Source: Thermodesulfatator atlanticus DSM 21156 (GTDB lineage: Bacteria; Desulfobacterota; Thermodesulfobacteria; Thermodesulfobacteriales; Thermodesulfatatoraceae). From it: DNA of 38,728 nt. Under the pieces are notes generated by a model, which made no database searches, was not told the DNA's origin, and saw nothing but the letters and a program-made list of their open reading frames with translations. This document shows positions 23,677 to 31,708 of the stretch, piece after piece. The stretch is from contig NZ_ATXH01000024.1 in assembly GCF_000421585.1 (NCBI RefSeq), positions 1 to 38,728 on the forward strand. Reading direction: 5' to 3'. The position numbers were made by a program, and so were the translations under genes. How positions within the stretch are numbered: position 1 is the first letter of the stretch; every line of letters starts with the position of its first letter.

Positions 23677-26600
23677 ATGGCAGACTTTGTTCATCTCCAT
23701 TTGCACACTGAATGGAGTTTGCTTGACGGTGCCATCAGACTAAAAGACCTTTTCCCCAGGGCAAAAGAATTTGGTTATGAGGCCATAGCCATAACAGACC
23801 ACGGGAGCCTCTTTGGCCTTATTCACTTTTACGAGGCTGCCCGTGCCCACGGGATCAAACCCATTCTTGGTTGTGAGCTTTACGTGGCCCCGGGGTCTCG
23901 CTTTGAAAAGAAGGCCAAAAGCGCCCACGAAGCAGGGTATCATCTGGTGGTGCTTTGTGAAAATGAAACCGGCTATCGCAATCTTTTGAAGCTGGTGACC
24001 CTTGCCAATTTTGAGGGTTTTTACTGGAAGCCCCGTGTTGATAAAGAGCTTTTGCGCAAATATAGCGAGGGTCTCATTGCCCTTTCGGCATGCCTGCATG
24101 GAGAAGTGGCAGCAGCGGCCTTACGGGGAAACATGGACCTTGCGCGCAAGCTTGCCAAAGAATACGCAGAAATTTTTCCTGGCCGCTTTTATCTTGAGCT
24201 TCAGGAAAACGAGCTTCCTGAGCAAAAGCAGGTGAACGAAGCCCTTTATGAGCTTGCCCGGGAACTTCGGCTTCCGGTTGTTGCTACTAACGACTGCCAC
24301 TACCTGCGCGCAGAAGACGCCCGGGTGCATGACGTTCTTCTCTGTATCCAGACAAACAAAGTCGTAACAGACGAAAACCGCATGCGGTTTTCCACAGACA
24401 AGCTTTATTTCACCTCACCTGAAGAAATGAAAGAACGTTTTTCCTGGTGCCCTGAGGCCCTTGAAAACACCTGCCTTATTGCCGAGCGCTGCAACGTTGA
24501 ACTAGAACTAGGAGTGCATCATTTCCCTCGCTATCCCCTCCCTGCTGGGCGCACCTACGAAGAAGTCTTTGAAGAAAAGGCGCGAGCGGGCTTTGAGACA
24601 AGGCTTAAAGCCCTTAAAGAATGGCCGGGGCTTGCTGCTTCTGAAAAGGAATACCGCGAGCGTCTTGAGCACGAAATAGAAGTCATCAAACACAAGGGCT
24701 TTGCCAGCTATTTTTTAGTGGTTTCAGACTTTATTTCCTGGGCCAAAAAACAGGGAATTCCGGTAGGCCCAGGGCGCGGGTCAGCAGCGGGGTCTTTAGT
24801 GGCTTATGCCATGGGCATAACAGACCTTGATCCCCTGCGCTACGGCCTTCTTTTTGAGCGTTTTCTTAATGTTGAGCGGGCAAGTCTTCCTGATATTGAC
24901 GTTGATTTTTGTATGCGCCGCCGGGAAGAAGTTATTCACTACGTGCGGGAAAAATACGGCGGCCAGGACTACGTGGCTCAGATTGCCACTTTTGGGCAAA
25001 TGAAGGCCAAGGCGGTGGTGCGTGACGTGGGAAGGGCCCTTGGTATGCCTTACCCCCAAGTGGACAAGATTGCCAAACTCATCCCCGAGGCCCAGGACAT
25101 GACCCTTGATAAGGCGCTAGCGGCAGAGCCACGTCTAAAAGAACTCGTAGAAAAAGACGAAAAAGTGCGTGAACTTATTGCCATCGCCAAGGTGCTAGAA
25201 GGCCTTCCCAGGCATTCTAGCACCCATGCCGCAGGAGTCGTGATCGCAGACTCCCCGCTTACAGATTACTGCCCGCTGATGAAAGGTGAGCACGATGAAA
25301 TAGTTACCCAATTTGACATGAAGGCCGTAGAAAGAGTGGGGCTAATCAAATTTGACTTTCTCGGCCTTAAAACCCTTACCATCATTGACCACGCCCTGCG
25401 TCTGGTTAAGGAACATTTTGGCAAAGAAATCGACCTTGCACGCCTTCCCCTTGATGATGAAAAAACTTATGAGCTTTTGCGCCGCGGGGACACAGACGGA
25501 GTGTTCCAATTGGAATCCTCAGGCATGAAAAACCTTCTCATAAGAATGCGTCCCTCTGAGTTCAACGACCTTATCGCAGTGCTTGCGCTTTATCGACCAG
25601 GGCCCCTGGAGTCCGGAATGGTTGACCAATACGTGCGTGCCAAGCACGGCGAGATAGAAGTTAAATACCTTTTGCCTCAGCTTGAACCCATTCTCAAGGA
25701 AACATACGGGGTTATCGTCTATCAGGAACAGGTCATGAAAATCGCTCAGGTGCTTGCTGGCTATAGCCTCGGGGAAGCCGATATTTTGCGCCGTGCCATG
25801 GGAAAGAAAAAACCCGAGGTCATGGCAGCTCAAAAAGAGCGTTTCATCGCAGGGGCCCTTAAGCAAGGTATCCCAAAAGACAAGGCCGAACAAATCTTTG
25901 ACCTTATGGCAAAATTTGCCGGCTACGGGTTCAACAAAAGTCACTCTGCAGCTTATGCTCTTGTGGCATATCAAACTGCTTACTTAAAGGCACATTTTCC
26001 TGTTTGCTACATGACCGCCCTTCTTTCCTACGAAATGGAAAACACCGACCAGGTGGTGAAGTACATCTCGGTTTGCAAACAGATGGGAATAGAAATTCTC
26101 CCCCCTGACATCAACGAAAGTCATGTTGGCTTCACTATGAAGGGCAATCAAATCCGTTTTGGTCTGGCAGCGGTTAAAAACGTAGGAGGGGGTGCCATAG
26201 AAGAAATAATAAGGGCCCGGGAAGAAGGCCCCTTTACTTCTTTTGAAGATTTTTGCCTGCGGGTGGATTTAAAAAAAGTCAACAAACGGGTGCTTGAGTC
26301 TTTGATAAAGGCAGGTGCTTTTGATTCTTTGGGGCATACCAGGGCGTCCCTTATGGAAATACTCGAAGACATCCTTGATTGGGTTCACATGCGTAAAAAG
26401 GCCCAAGAACAGGGGCAAAAATCAATCTTTGATTTTGCCACGGCAAATAATGGGAGCACCCAGGCGTCTTCTTCCTTTGATATTCCCAAGCGGGAAGAAT
26501 GGCCCCTTAATTTGAAGCTAAATTATGAAAGAGAAGCCCTTGGTTTTTATTTCACCGGGCATCCCCTTGAGCCTTACCGTGAGTGGCTCTCTCTTTTGAC

Positions 26601-27144
26601 ACCGCATACTATTTCTTCGATCCTTGGGCTTTCTGCTTCTACCAAAGTGGCTGTGGGGGGGGCGATTGCTGAGGCCAAGGTAAAAAACACCCGCCGGGGA
26701 GACAGAATGGCCATTTTAAAAGTGGAAGATGGCCACGAGATGATAGAAGTGATCGTGTTTCCCGATCTTTTGCGCCAGTGTGAAGACTTAATTGCGGAAA
26801 AAGGCCTGGTTTTCATCACGGGGCGCTATGAAAAAGACGACCGAGGGGACAAAATTATTGCTGAAAAAATCGTCCCGCTTGAAAAGGCCCAGGAAGCAAT
26901 CTCTGGACGCGTAGTCCTGGCCCTAGAAGGAGACAAGATAAAGCCCTCACAACTTACCGCTATCAAGGACATCCTTTCAGAAATTCAAGGAAGATTTCCA
27001 GTGGAAATTCTGTTAAGATTTAACGAAGGAGAGGTCCTGGTTGATTTGAACGGAAATTACAAGATAGACCCAAGGCCTGAGCTTGCAAAAACCTTTAAAG
27101 AGCTGCTGGGTTACGTACCCTTAAAAGTAAGGCCGGTTCTTTAA
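23677..27144 (+). CDS. dnaE: DNA polymerase III subunit alpha
   Basis: 1155 residues, near the usual length (E. coli 1160). The N-terminal PHP domain begins VHLHLHTEWSLLDGAI and contains ITDHGSLFG. The polymerase active site is LPDIDVDFCMRRREEV with Asp406 and Asp408, and the third catalytic Asp is in IKFDFLGLKTL (Asp560). The finger region (RPGPLESGMVDQYVRAK) and C-terminal OB fold (MAILKVEDGHEMIEVIVFPD) follow. It replicates the chromosome as DnaE1. CGGAGG lies before the ATG. A 43-bp palindrome begins eight bases after the stop and may act as its 3' hairpin. Confidence 0.98.
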   Translation: MADFVHLHLHTEWSLLDGAIRLKDLFPRAKEFGYEAIAITDHGSLFGLIHFYEAARAHGIKPILGCELYVAPGSRFEKKAKSAHEAGYHLVVLCENETGYRNLLKLVTLANFEGFYWKPRVDKELLRKYSEGLIALSACLHGEVAAAALRGNMDLARKLAKEYAEIFPGRFYLELQENELPEQKQVNEALYELARELRLPVVATNDCHYLRAEDARVHDVLLCIQTNKVVTDENRMRFSTDKLYFTSPEEMKERFSWCPEALENTCLIAERCNVELELGVHHFPRYPLPAGRTYEEVFEEKARAGFETRLKALKEWPGLAASEKEYRERLEHEIEVIKHKGFASYFLVVSDFISWAKKQGIPVGPGRGSAAGSLVAYAMGITDLDPLRYGLLFERFLNVERASLPDIDVDFCMRRREEVIHYVREKYGGQDYVAQIATFGQMKAKAVVRDVGRALGMPYPQVDKIAKLIPEAQDMTLDKALAAEPRLKELVEKDEKVRELIAIAKVLEGLPRHSSTHAAGVVIADSPLTDYCPLMKGEHDEIVTQFDMKAVERVGLIKFDFLGLKTLTIIDHALRLVKEHFGKEIDLARLPLDDEKTYELLRRGDTDGVFQLESSGMKNLLIRMRPSEFNDLIAVLALYRPGPLESGMVDQYVRAKHGEIEVKYLLPQLEPILKETYGVIVYQEQVMKIAQVLAGYSLGEADILRRAMGKKKPEVMAAQKERFIAGALKQGIPKDKAEQIFDLMAKFAGYGFNKSHSAAYALVAYQTAYLKAHFPVCYMTALLSYEMENTDQVVKYISVCKQMGIEILPPDINESHVGFTMKGNQIRFGLAAVKNVGGGAIEEIIRAREEGPFTSFEDFCLRVDLKKVNKRVLESLIKAGAFDSLGHTRASLMEILEDILDWVHMRKKAQEQGQKSIFDFATANNGSTQASSSFDIPKREEWPLNLKLNYEREALGFYFTGHPLEPYREWLSLLTPHTISSILGLSASTKVAVGGAIAEAKVKNTRRGDRMAILKVEDGHEMIEVIVFPDLLRQCEDLIAEKGLVFITGRYEKDDRGDKIIAEKIVPLEKAQEAISGRVVLALEGDKIKPSQLTAIKDILSEIQGRFPVEILLRFNEGEVLVDLNGNYKIDPRPELAKTFKELLGYVPLKVRPVL

Positions 27145-27151
27145 ATGTTTA

Positions 27152-27194
27152 GGATCCGTTCCTATTTTCGGAACGAAAAAATGGTAACGGATCC
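27152..27194. repeat. 43-bp palindromic element, copy 3 (after dnaE)
   Basis: Arms GGATCCGTTCCTATTTTCG and the complement of CGAAAAAATGGTAACGGATCC form a hairpin of the same length as copies 1 and 2. Placement right after dnaE suggests a role in 3'-end formation or mRNA stability, but it has no clear T-run. Confidence 0.8.
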
Positions 27195-27259
27195 CTTGCG
27201 GTTGTGATGGCAACTAAAATCTTTAATTGAAGTGCCAAACTTTTTCTTGAGCAAAACAA

Positions 27260-27760
27260 ATGATTACTTGCAAGTGTAACGAGGCAACTTGCCACCTGGA
27301 AGAAGACATCTTTCGCAAAGAAAGAAAAGCCCTTTTCGATTTTTTGATAAAAGAAAAGGGCTATCTTCCTGAGGAAATAAAAGAAAATGTTCCTATGGTG
27401 ATAGAAGTAGGCCCAAAAAGGCTTTACACCCAGGCAGACATCGTTGTTGAGCTTTCTGGGAAGCCTGCCGTGGTTATCAGGATAAACGAAGGAAGTGTGG
27501 TTAGCCGCGAGCGGGGCACCATTGCCTTTGCCCGTCTGCTTTTTCCTGAGGGGCCACCTCCCATTTGTGTCCAGACAAATGGCCAGGAAGTTTCTGTCCT
27601 TTCCACTAAAAACAAAAAACCCCTTGGTCAAAGCCTTGAAGCTATTCCTTCCCGGGAAGAAATGCTTAATGTATTAGCAAAAGAGAGCACGTGGTCTCTT
27701 AGCCCCAAACAAATAGACGCAGAGAAAAAGATACTTTTCTTTTATGACGGGGTTGGTTGA
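27260..27760 (+). CDS. type I restriction HsdR N-terminal-like protein
   Basis: 166 residues resembling stand-alone HSDR_N_2 (PF13588) proteins. The conserved core is TQADIVVELSGKPAVVIRIN followed by SRERGTIAFARLL. In active PD-(D/E)XK nucleases an E-x-K follows the Asp; here Asp60 is kept but the expected E-x-K position reads Arg74-Ile-Asn76. No hsdM or hsdS gene is nearby, so I do not infer a restriction system. The N-terminus MITCKCNEATCH is Cys-rich. The ribosome site is weak. The gene sits between dnaE and a radical SAM gene, with about 40 bases to the latter. Confidence 0.7.
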   Translation: MITCKCNEATCHLEEDIFRKERKALFDFLIKEKGYLPEEIKENVPMVIEVGPKRLYTQADIVVELSGKPAVVIRINEGSVVSRERGTIAFARLLFPEGPPPICVQTNGQEVSVLSTKNKKPLGQSLEAIPSREEMLNVLAKESTWSLSPKQIDAEKKILFFYDGVG

Positions 27761-27800
27761 CCTGGAAATATCAGGGTAGAGGATCTATCCCAAAAAGCAG

Positions 27801-28748
27801 ATGGCTAAAAACTTCGAAGCAGGATACCTCAAACTATTACGCACTGGTGAGCTTAAAGAACGCGCCCGTCTTCTCCGAGAAAGGCTTGCGGCGTGTGATC
27901 TTTGCCCGCATGAATGCGGAGTAAACCGCCTAAAAGGCGAGCTTGGTTTTTGCCGCGTGGCTGATAAGCCTATTGTTTCAAGCTATGGCCCGCATTTTGG
28001 GGAAGAACGCCCCCTTGTGGGCTATGGTGGCTCAGGTACGATATTTTTCACCTATTGCAATATGGCTTGTGTTTATTGCCAGAACTGGGAGATAAGCCAC
28101 CTTGGCTCAGGGGATGAAGTTTCCTTAGAAGAACTTGCCCGTATGATGCTTGCGCTTCAAGCCCGCGGCTGCCACAATATCAACTTTGTCACTCCTACCC
28201 ACCAAATCGCCTTCATCGTAGAGGCCCTGGTGCTTGCTGCAGAAAAAGGGCTCCATGTCCCACTTGTTTATAATTGTGGGGGCTACGAAAAAATAGAAAC
28301 CCTCAAGCTCCTTGACGGCATAATCGATATTTACATGCCTGATTTTAAATACTGGGACGAAAAAGTCGCCCTAAAGCTTTCCAAGGTGCCTCGTTATCCT
28401 CAGGTAGCTAAAGCAGCTATCAAAGAGATGCATCGCCAGGTGGGAGACCTTGAGCTTGACGATGAGTTTATTGCCAGGCGAGGGCTTTTGATTCGGCACC
28501 TGGTGCTTCCAGGAGGCCTTGCGGGCACCAAAGAAATCTTACGTTTTATTGCCGAAGAGATTTCCCCAAACACCTACGTAAACATTATGGACCAGTATTA
28601 TCCCTGCGGCGATGCCTGGAAGTATCCCCCTTTAGACAGGCGCTTGAGCCGCGAAGAATACGAAGAAGCGCTTCGTTTTGCGCAAGAAGTAGGGCTTAAG
28701 CGCCTTGATGAGCGGGCCGAGCGCAAACTTCTCTGGTTAAGTTTCTAA
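27801..28748 (+). CDS. PflX-type radical SAM protein (COG1313)
   Basis: 315 residues. The radical SAM motif is C-x3-C-x2-C at Cys86/Cys90/Cys93 (YCNMACVYCQNW). An N-terminal Cys set (CDLCPHECGV and GFC, Cys32/35/39/51) suggests a further cluster. GGSGTIFFTYCNM and the C-terminal YVNIMDQYYPCGDAWKYPPL match the PflX family. Members are annotated as pyruvate formate-lyase-activating-like proteins, but their substrates are not generally known. It has no pflB or other glycyl radical enzyme neighbour. The start codon is ATG after a weak AAAAGCAG. Confidence 0.88.
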   Translation: MAKNFEAGYLKLLRTGELKERARLLRERLAACDLCPHECGVNRLKGELGFCRVADKPIVSSYGPHFGEERPLVGYGGSGTIFFTYCNMACVYCQNWEISHLGSGDEVSLEELARMMLALQARGCHNINFVTPTHQIAFIVEALVLAAEKGLHVPLVYNCGGYEKIETLKLLDGIIDIYMPDFKYWDEKVALKLSKVPRYPQVAKAAIKEMHRQVGDLELDDEFIARRGLLIRHLVLPGGLAGTKEILRFIAEEISPNTYVNIMDQYYPCGDAWKYPPLDRRLSREEYEEALRFAQEVGLKRLDERAERKLLWLSF

Positions 28749-28763
28749 CAAGAGGTTTTACGA

Positions 28764-29648
28764 ATGTATTACGACATTGCTTCCAAAGTCATTCTTTCTC
28801 ATTGTAAAGAACCATTCCTTTCTTATTTTTGTAAACTTCCAGTTGAAAAAGCTTTACTGGTTGACCCAAGACCACAGGAGACCCCTTTTCTTAGACGTTC
28901 TGATTTCGTGCTTAAAGCCATTCTTGCTGACGGCTCAGAGATGCTCGTGCTGCTGGAGTTTCTTTCTTCCTGGAAAGATGAGATCCCTTTAAGAACTCTT
29001 GAATGCCGCATACGCCACGTTCTTCAAGAAAATCTCCCTGTAAAAACATTCGTAATTCTCTTTGTTCCGTCTTCTAAAGTTAAAGACTTTTATCAGGACG
29101 AAGAGGTACATTTTAAATTTAACCTTGTTAAACTTTATGAAGTATCCGCAGCCGAAGTCCTAGAAAAAGGCCCTGAGTGTTTGTTACCATTTCTGCCGCT
29201 TTTTAAGGATGGAGAAAACTTTATCGACGAGGCTGAGCAAAAAATCTATCAAGCGGACATTCCCAGGCAAAGTAAAGCGGATTTACTTACCGGGATGGCC
29301 ATCTTAGGAGGGCTTGTTTCACAAGAAATCCCTTTAAAGCTAATTCAAAGAAGGAGGGACCTCATGATACAAAGCGCAGCTTATGAAATTATAAAACGAG
29401 AAGGATATGAGGAAGGATTAAAAGAGGGTATTCAGAAAGGTATTGAGCAAGGTATGCAGCAAGGTATTCGCCAAGGACTTTTGGAGGCCATTGAACTGGG
29501 GCTTAAATTAAAGTTTGGCCCAGAGGGCATAAAGCTTTATCCTGCTATCGTCAAGATTGAAAGCATAGACTCCCTTAGGGCTATCAAACAGGCTATAGAG
29601 GTTGCTGAAAATATTTACGAGATAGAGCGTTTGATAAAAGAGCTTTAA
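28764..29648 (+). CDS. Rpn/YhgA-type PD-(D/E)XK family protein (transposase-like)
   Basis: 294 residues. The N-terminal region keeps part of the Rpn nuclease pattern: RRSDFVLKAILADGSEMLVL (Asp47) then LLEFLSSW, where Glu65 is kept but the usual Gln of E-x-Q is Leu67. A Gly-repeat helix (EEGLKEGIQKGIEQGMQQGI) follows at about 217-240, a hallmark of the group. Such proteins are linked to recombination or mobile DNA but are often immobile and degenerate. GAGG precedes the ATG. The gene ends 15 bases before the phosphatase gene, so it may be transcribed with it. Confidence 0.72.
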   Translation: MYYDIASKVILSHCKEPFLSYFCKLPVEKALLVDPRPQETPFLRRSDFVLKAILADGSEMLVLLEFLSSWKDEIPLRTLECRIRHVLQENLPVKTFVILFVPSSKVKDFYQDEEVHFKFNLVKLYEVSAAEVLEKGPECLLPFLPLFKDGENFIDEAEQKIYQADIPRQSKADLLTGMAILGGLVSQEIPLKLIQRRRDLMIQSAAYEIIKREGYEEGLKEGIQKGIEQGMQQGIRQGLLEAIELGLKLKFGPEGIKLYPAIVKIESIDSLRAIKQAIEVAENIYEIERLIKEL

Positions 29649-29663
29649 CCTGCCCTTAGTTTC

Positions 29664-30311
29664 ATGCCTGACATCTATGCTATTGGCGATATTCATGGTT
29701 GCCTTTTTGCCCTAGAATCCTTGCTTGAAAAGCTTCCCATTTCGTGGGGCGAAGACTTTCTGATTTTTCTTGGAGACTATCTCGACCGCGGACCAGACCC
29801 GCGCAAAGTGCTTGAGACTATCATGGAGTTAAAAGAAACCTATCCTGAAAAAGTCATTCCCCTTGTGGGAAACCACGAATGGATGTTTTTGCGTTATCTG
29901 GAACATCCAGACATGTGGCGTGATGTTTACCTGGCTAACGGCGGCGATGTGACCCTGGCACAATTTACTAATCGGGAAGGAATTTTGGATATTCCGGAAT
30001 TTTATGTTAAGTTTTTAGAAAGTCTTCCTTTTTACTGGGAAACAGAAAAATATATTTTTGTCCACGCTGGTTTAAAACCAGGAGTCCCTCTTGAAAAACA
30101 AAATCGTGAAGACTTGTTATTTATTCGGGAAGAATTCATTTATAGCGATTATGATTGGGGCAAACGCGTGATCTTTGCCCATACCCCTTTTAGGCAACCT
30201 TTTCTTGCGCCGAACAAAATAGGAATAGACACAGGATGTGTCTATGGTGGCGAGTTGACCGCGCTTGTTTTGCCTGAAATAGACTTTTACTTCGAGTATT
30301 GCAGGAGGTGA
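29664..30311 (+). CDS. PPP-family metallophosphatase (ApaH/PrpE-like)
   Basis: 215 residues. GDIHG (8-12), GDYLDRG (37-43), GNHE (69-72), HAGL and FAHTPFR complete the PPP-family metal site. Bacterial members act as protein Ser/Thr phosphatases or dinucleotide hydrolases; the substrate here cannot be told. It has no membrane segment. The ribosome site is poor. It ends ten bases before the next gene, whose AGGAGG overlaps its final codons, starting the coupled run to trpS. Confidence 0.9.
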   Translation: MPDIYAIGDIHGCLFALESLLEKLPISWGEDFLIFLGDYLDRGPDPRKVLETIMELKETYPEKVIPLVGNHEWMFLRYLEHPDMWRDVYLANGGDVTLAQFTNREGILDIPEFYVKFLESLPFYWETEKYIFVHAGLKPGVPLEKQNREDLLFIREEFIYSDYDWGKRVIFAHTPFRQPFLAPNKIGIDTGCVYGGELTALVLPEIDFYFEYCRR

Positions 30312-30319
30312 ATCGGTAT

Positions 30320-30811
30320 ATGCCGTATGATGACGAAAGACAAAGGCCTTCCTGGCGCGAGATAGACAAAATGCGAGACAGATCCCCGCATACCAGAAGC
30401 CGCAAGGATGAAACTGAGCTTGAAAAGGCCTTAAAAGACCGCTGGATGAAAGAGCGCTACTTAAAAGAAGTTGAAAAGCTTTTTGCCGGGAAAAAGGGGA
30501 CCATAGACCATGACAAAGCCCTTGCCCGTATTCATAAGTCCTACGGGACAAATCGCTTTAATAAGGCAGTGCGCGACTATGTAAAAGAATACGGGCTTCC
30601 TGAGGATTGGAGCACCCTTATTCTTCTCCTTGACCATCGGGATGACAAAATAGTCTGTGAGGCCATGCAAGCGCTAAAGGCCATTTATCCCTCAAAGGGT
30701 CCTCTAGAGCAACAAGGGTTTATCAGCAAGATCAAAGTCCTTTCCATGACAGCCAAATCAGCTAAAGTTCAGGAAGAAGCCATGGTGCTTCTTGAAGAAC
30801 TGCGCACCTAG
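30320..30811 (+). CDS. conserved-looking protein of unknown function, highly charged
   Basis: 163 residues. I do not recognise a domain with certainty. The N-terminus (MPYDDERQRPSWREIDKMRD) is Arg/Asp/Glu-rich and probably disordered. The second half is helical and looks HEAT-like (DWSTLILLLDHRDDKIVCEA, then EEAMVLLEELRT). I chose the ATG at 30320 because AGGAGG precedes it; earlier TTG and GTG codons would overlap the ribosome site. Its stop abuts the xerD start codon, so it is translationally coupled to xerD. A role in recombination or nucleic acid binding is possible but not shown. Confidence 0.7.
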   Translation: MPYDDERQRPSWREIDKMRDRSPHTRSRKDETELEKALKDRWMKERYLKEVEKLFAGKKGTIDHDKALARIHKSYGTNRFNKAVRDYVKEYGLPEDWSTLILLLDHRDDKIVCEAMQALKAIYPSKGPLEQQGFISKIKVLSMTAKSAKVQEEAMVLLEELRT

Positions 30812-31708
30812 ATGGACACCCAGGTTATCGATTTATATCTTTCTGTCCTGGCGGTTGAAAAGGGCTACTCAGCAAAAACCATCGAGGCCTATGCCGCAGA
30901 CTTAAACGATTTTATCGCGTTTCTGGAAGAGCAGGGGCTTTCTCGTATCGAAGAGGCCAAGGCCCCTCACGTGCTTCTTTATCTTGCGAAACTTCGTGAA
31001 AAAGGCCTTTCTGCTGAGACGGTGGCACGCAGGCTCTCGGCACTCAGGAATTTCTTTAGATATTTGGTCCTTGAGCACGGGCTTTCGGAAAGTCCTTTTG
31101 AACTGATAGAAGGCCCCAAGCTTTCGCGCAAGCTTCCTATCGTGCTCTCGCGCCAGGAAGTAGAAAGGCTCCTTAATGCTCCTGACCTTAAAACTCCTAT
31201 AGGACTCAGGGACAAAGCCATGCTTGAGGTGCTTTACGCCACTGGCTTAAGGGTATCTGAACTTATCGGGCTTAAGATGTTTGATGTGAATCTTGAGGTT
31301 GGTTTTGTGCGCGTGCTTGGCAAAGGAGAAAAAGAGCGCCTGGTGCCTTTGGGAGAAGTAGCTAAGGATGCCCTTAAAACTTACCTTGCCAGGGGGCGAC
31401 CTAAGCTTCTTGCCAAGCGCCTTGACGAGGCCCACATCTTTTTGAACCGTCGGGGGCGTCCCCTCACTCGGCAGCGTTTCTGGCAGATTATCAAGGCCTA
31501 TGCCGCCAAATCCGGCCTAAACCCTAAAGAAATAAGCCCCCACGTGCTCAGGCATTCTTTTGCCACCCATTTGCTTGAGGGAGGCGCAGACCTTCGCACC
31601 GTGCAAATGATGCTTGGCCATGCTAGTCTTTCTACCACCCAAATTTACACTCACGTGCAGGTGGAAACCCTGAGAAAGGTCCATGAAAAATACCACCCAC
31701 GCGGCTGA
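30812..31708 (+). CDS. xerD: site-specific tyrosine recombinase XerD/XerC
   Basis: 298 residues, the standard length. All catalytic residues are visible at near E. coli XerD positions: Arg147 (ATGLRVSEL), Lys171 (LGKGEKE), His244 and Arg247 (HVLRH), His270 (LGHASL) and Tyr279 (TQIYTHV). The N-terminal SAM-like domain (residues 1-100) is intact. It resolves chromosome dimers at dif. The housekeeping gene context argues against an element integrase. The start directly follows the previous stop. The C-terminus overlaps the tRNA nucleotidyltransferase start by 26 bases. Confidence 0.94.
   Translation: MDTQVIDLYLSVLAVEKGYSAKTIEAYAADLNDFIAFLEEQGLSRIEEAKAPHVLLYLAKLREKGLSAETVARRLSALRNFFRYLVLEHGLSESPFELIEGPKLSRKLPIVLSRQEVERLLNAPDLKTPIGLRDKAMLEVLYATGLRVSELIGLKMFDVNLEVGFVRVLGKGEKERLVPLGEVAKDALKTYLARGRPKLLAKRLDEAHIFLNRRGRPLTRQRFWQIIKAYAAKSGLNPKEISPHVLRHSFATHLLEGGADLRTVQMMLGHASLSTTQIYTHVQVETLRKVHEKYHPRG

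Noticed and set aside
27260-27760. Type I restriction-modification system
   Set aside because: Only an HsdR N-terminal-like protein is present; hsdM, hsdS and the helicase part of hsdR are absent.
30812-31708. Phage or integron integrase
   Set aside because: Length, catalytic residue positions and the housekeeping neighbours match XerC/XerD; no attachment sites or phage genes are seen.
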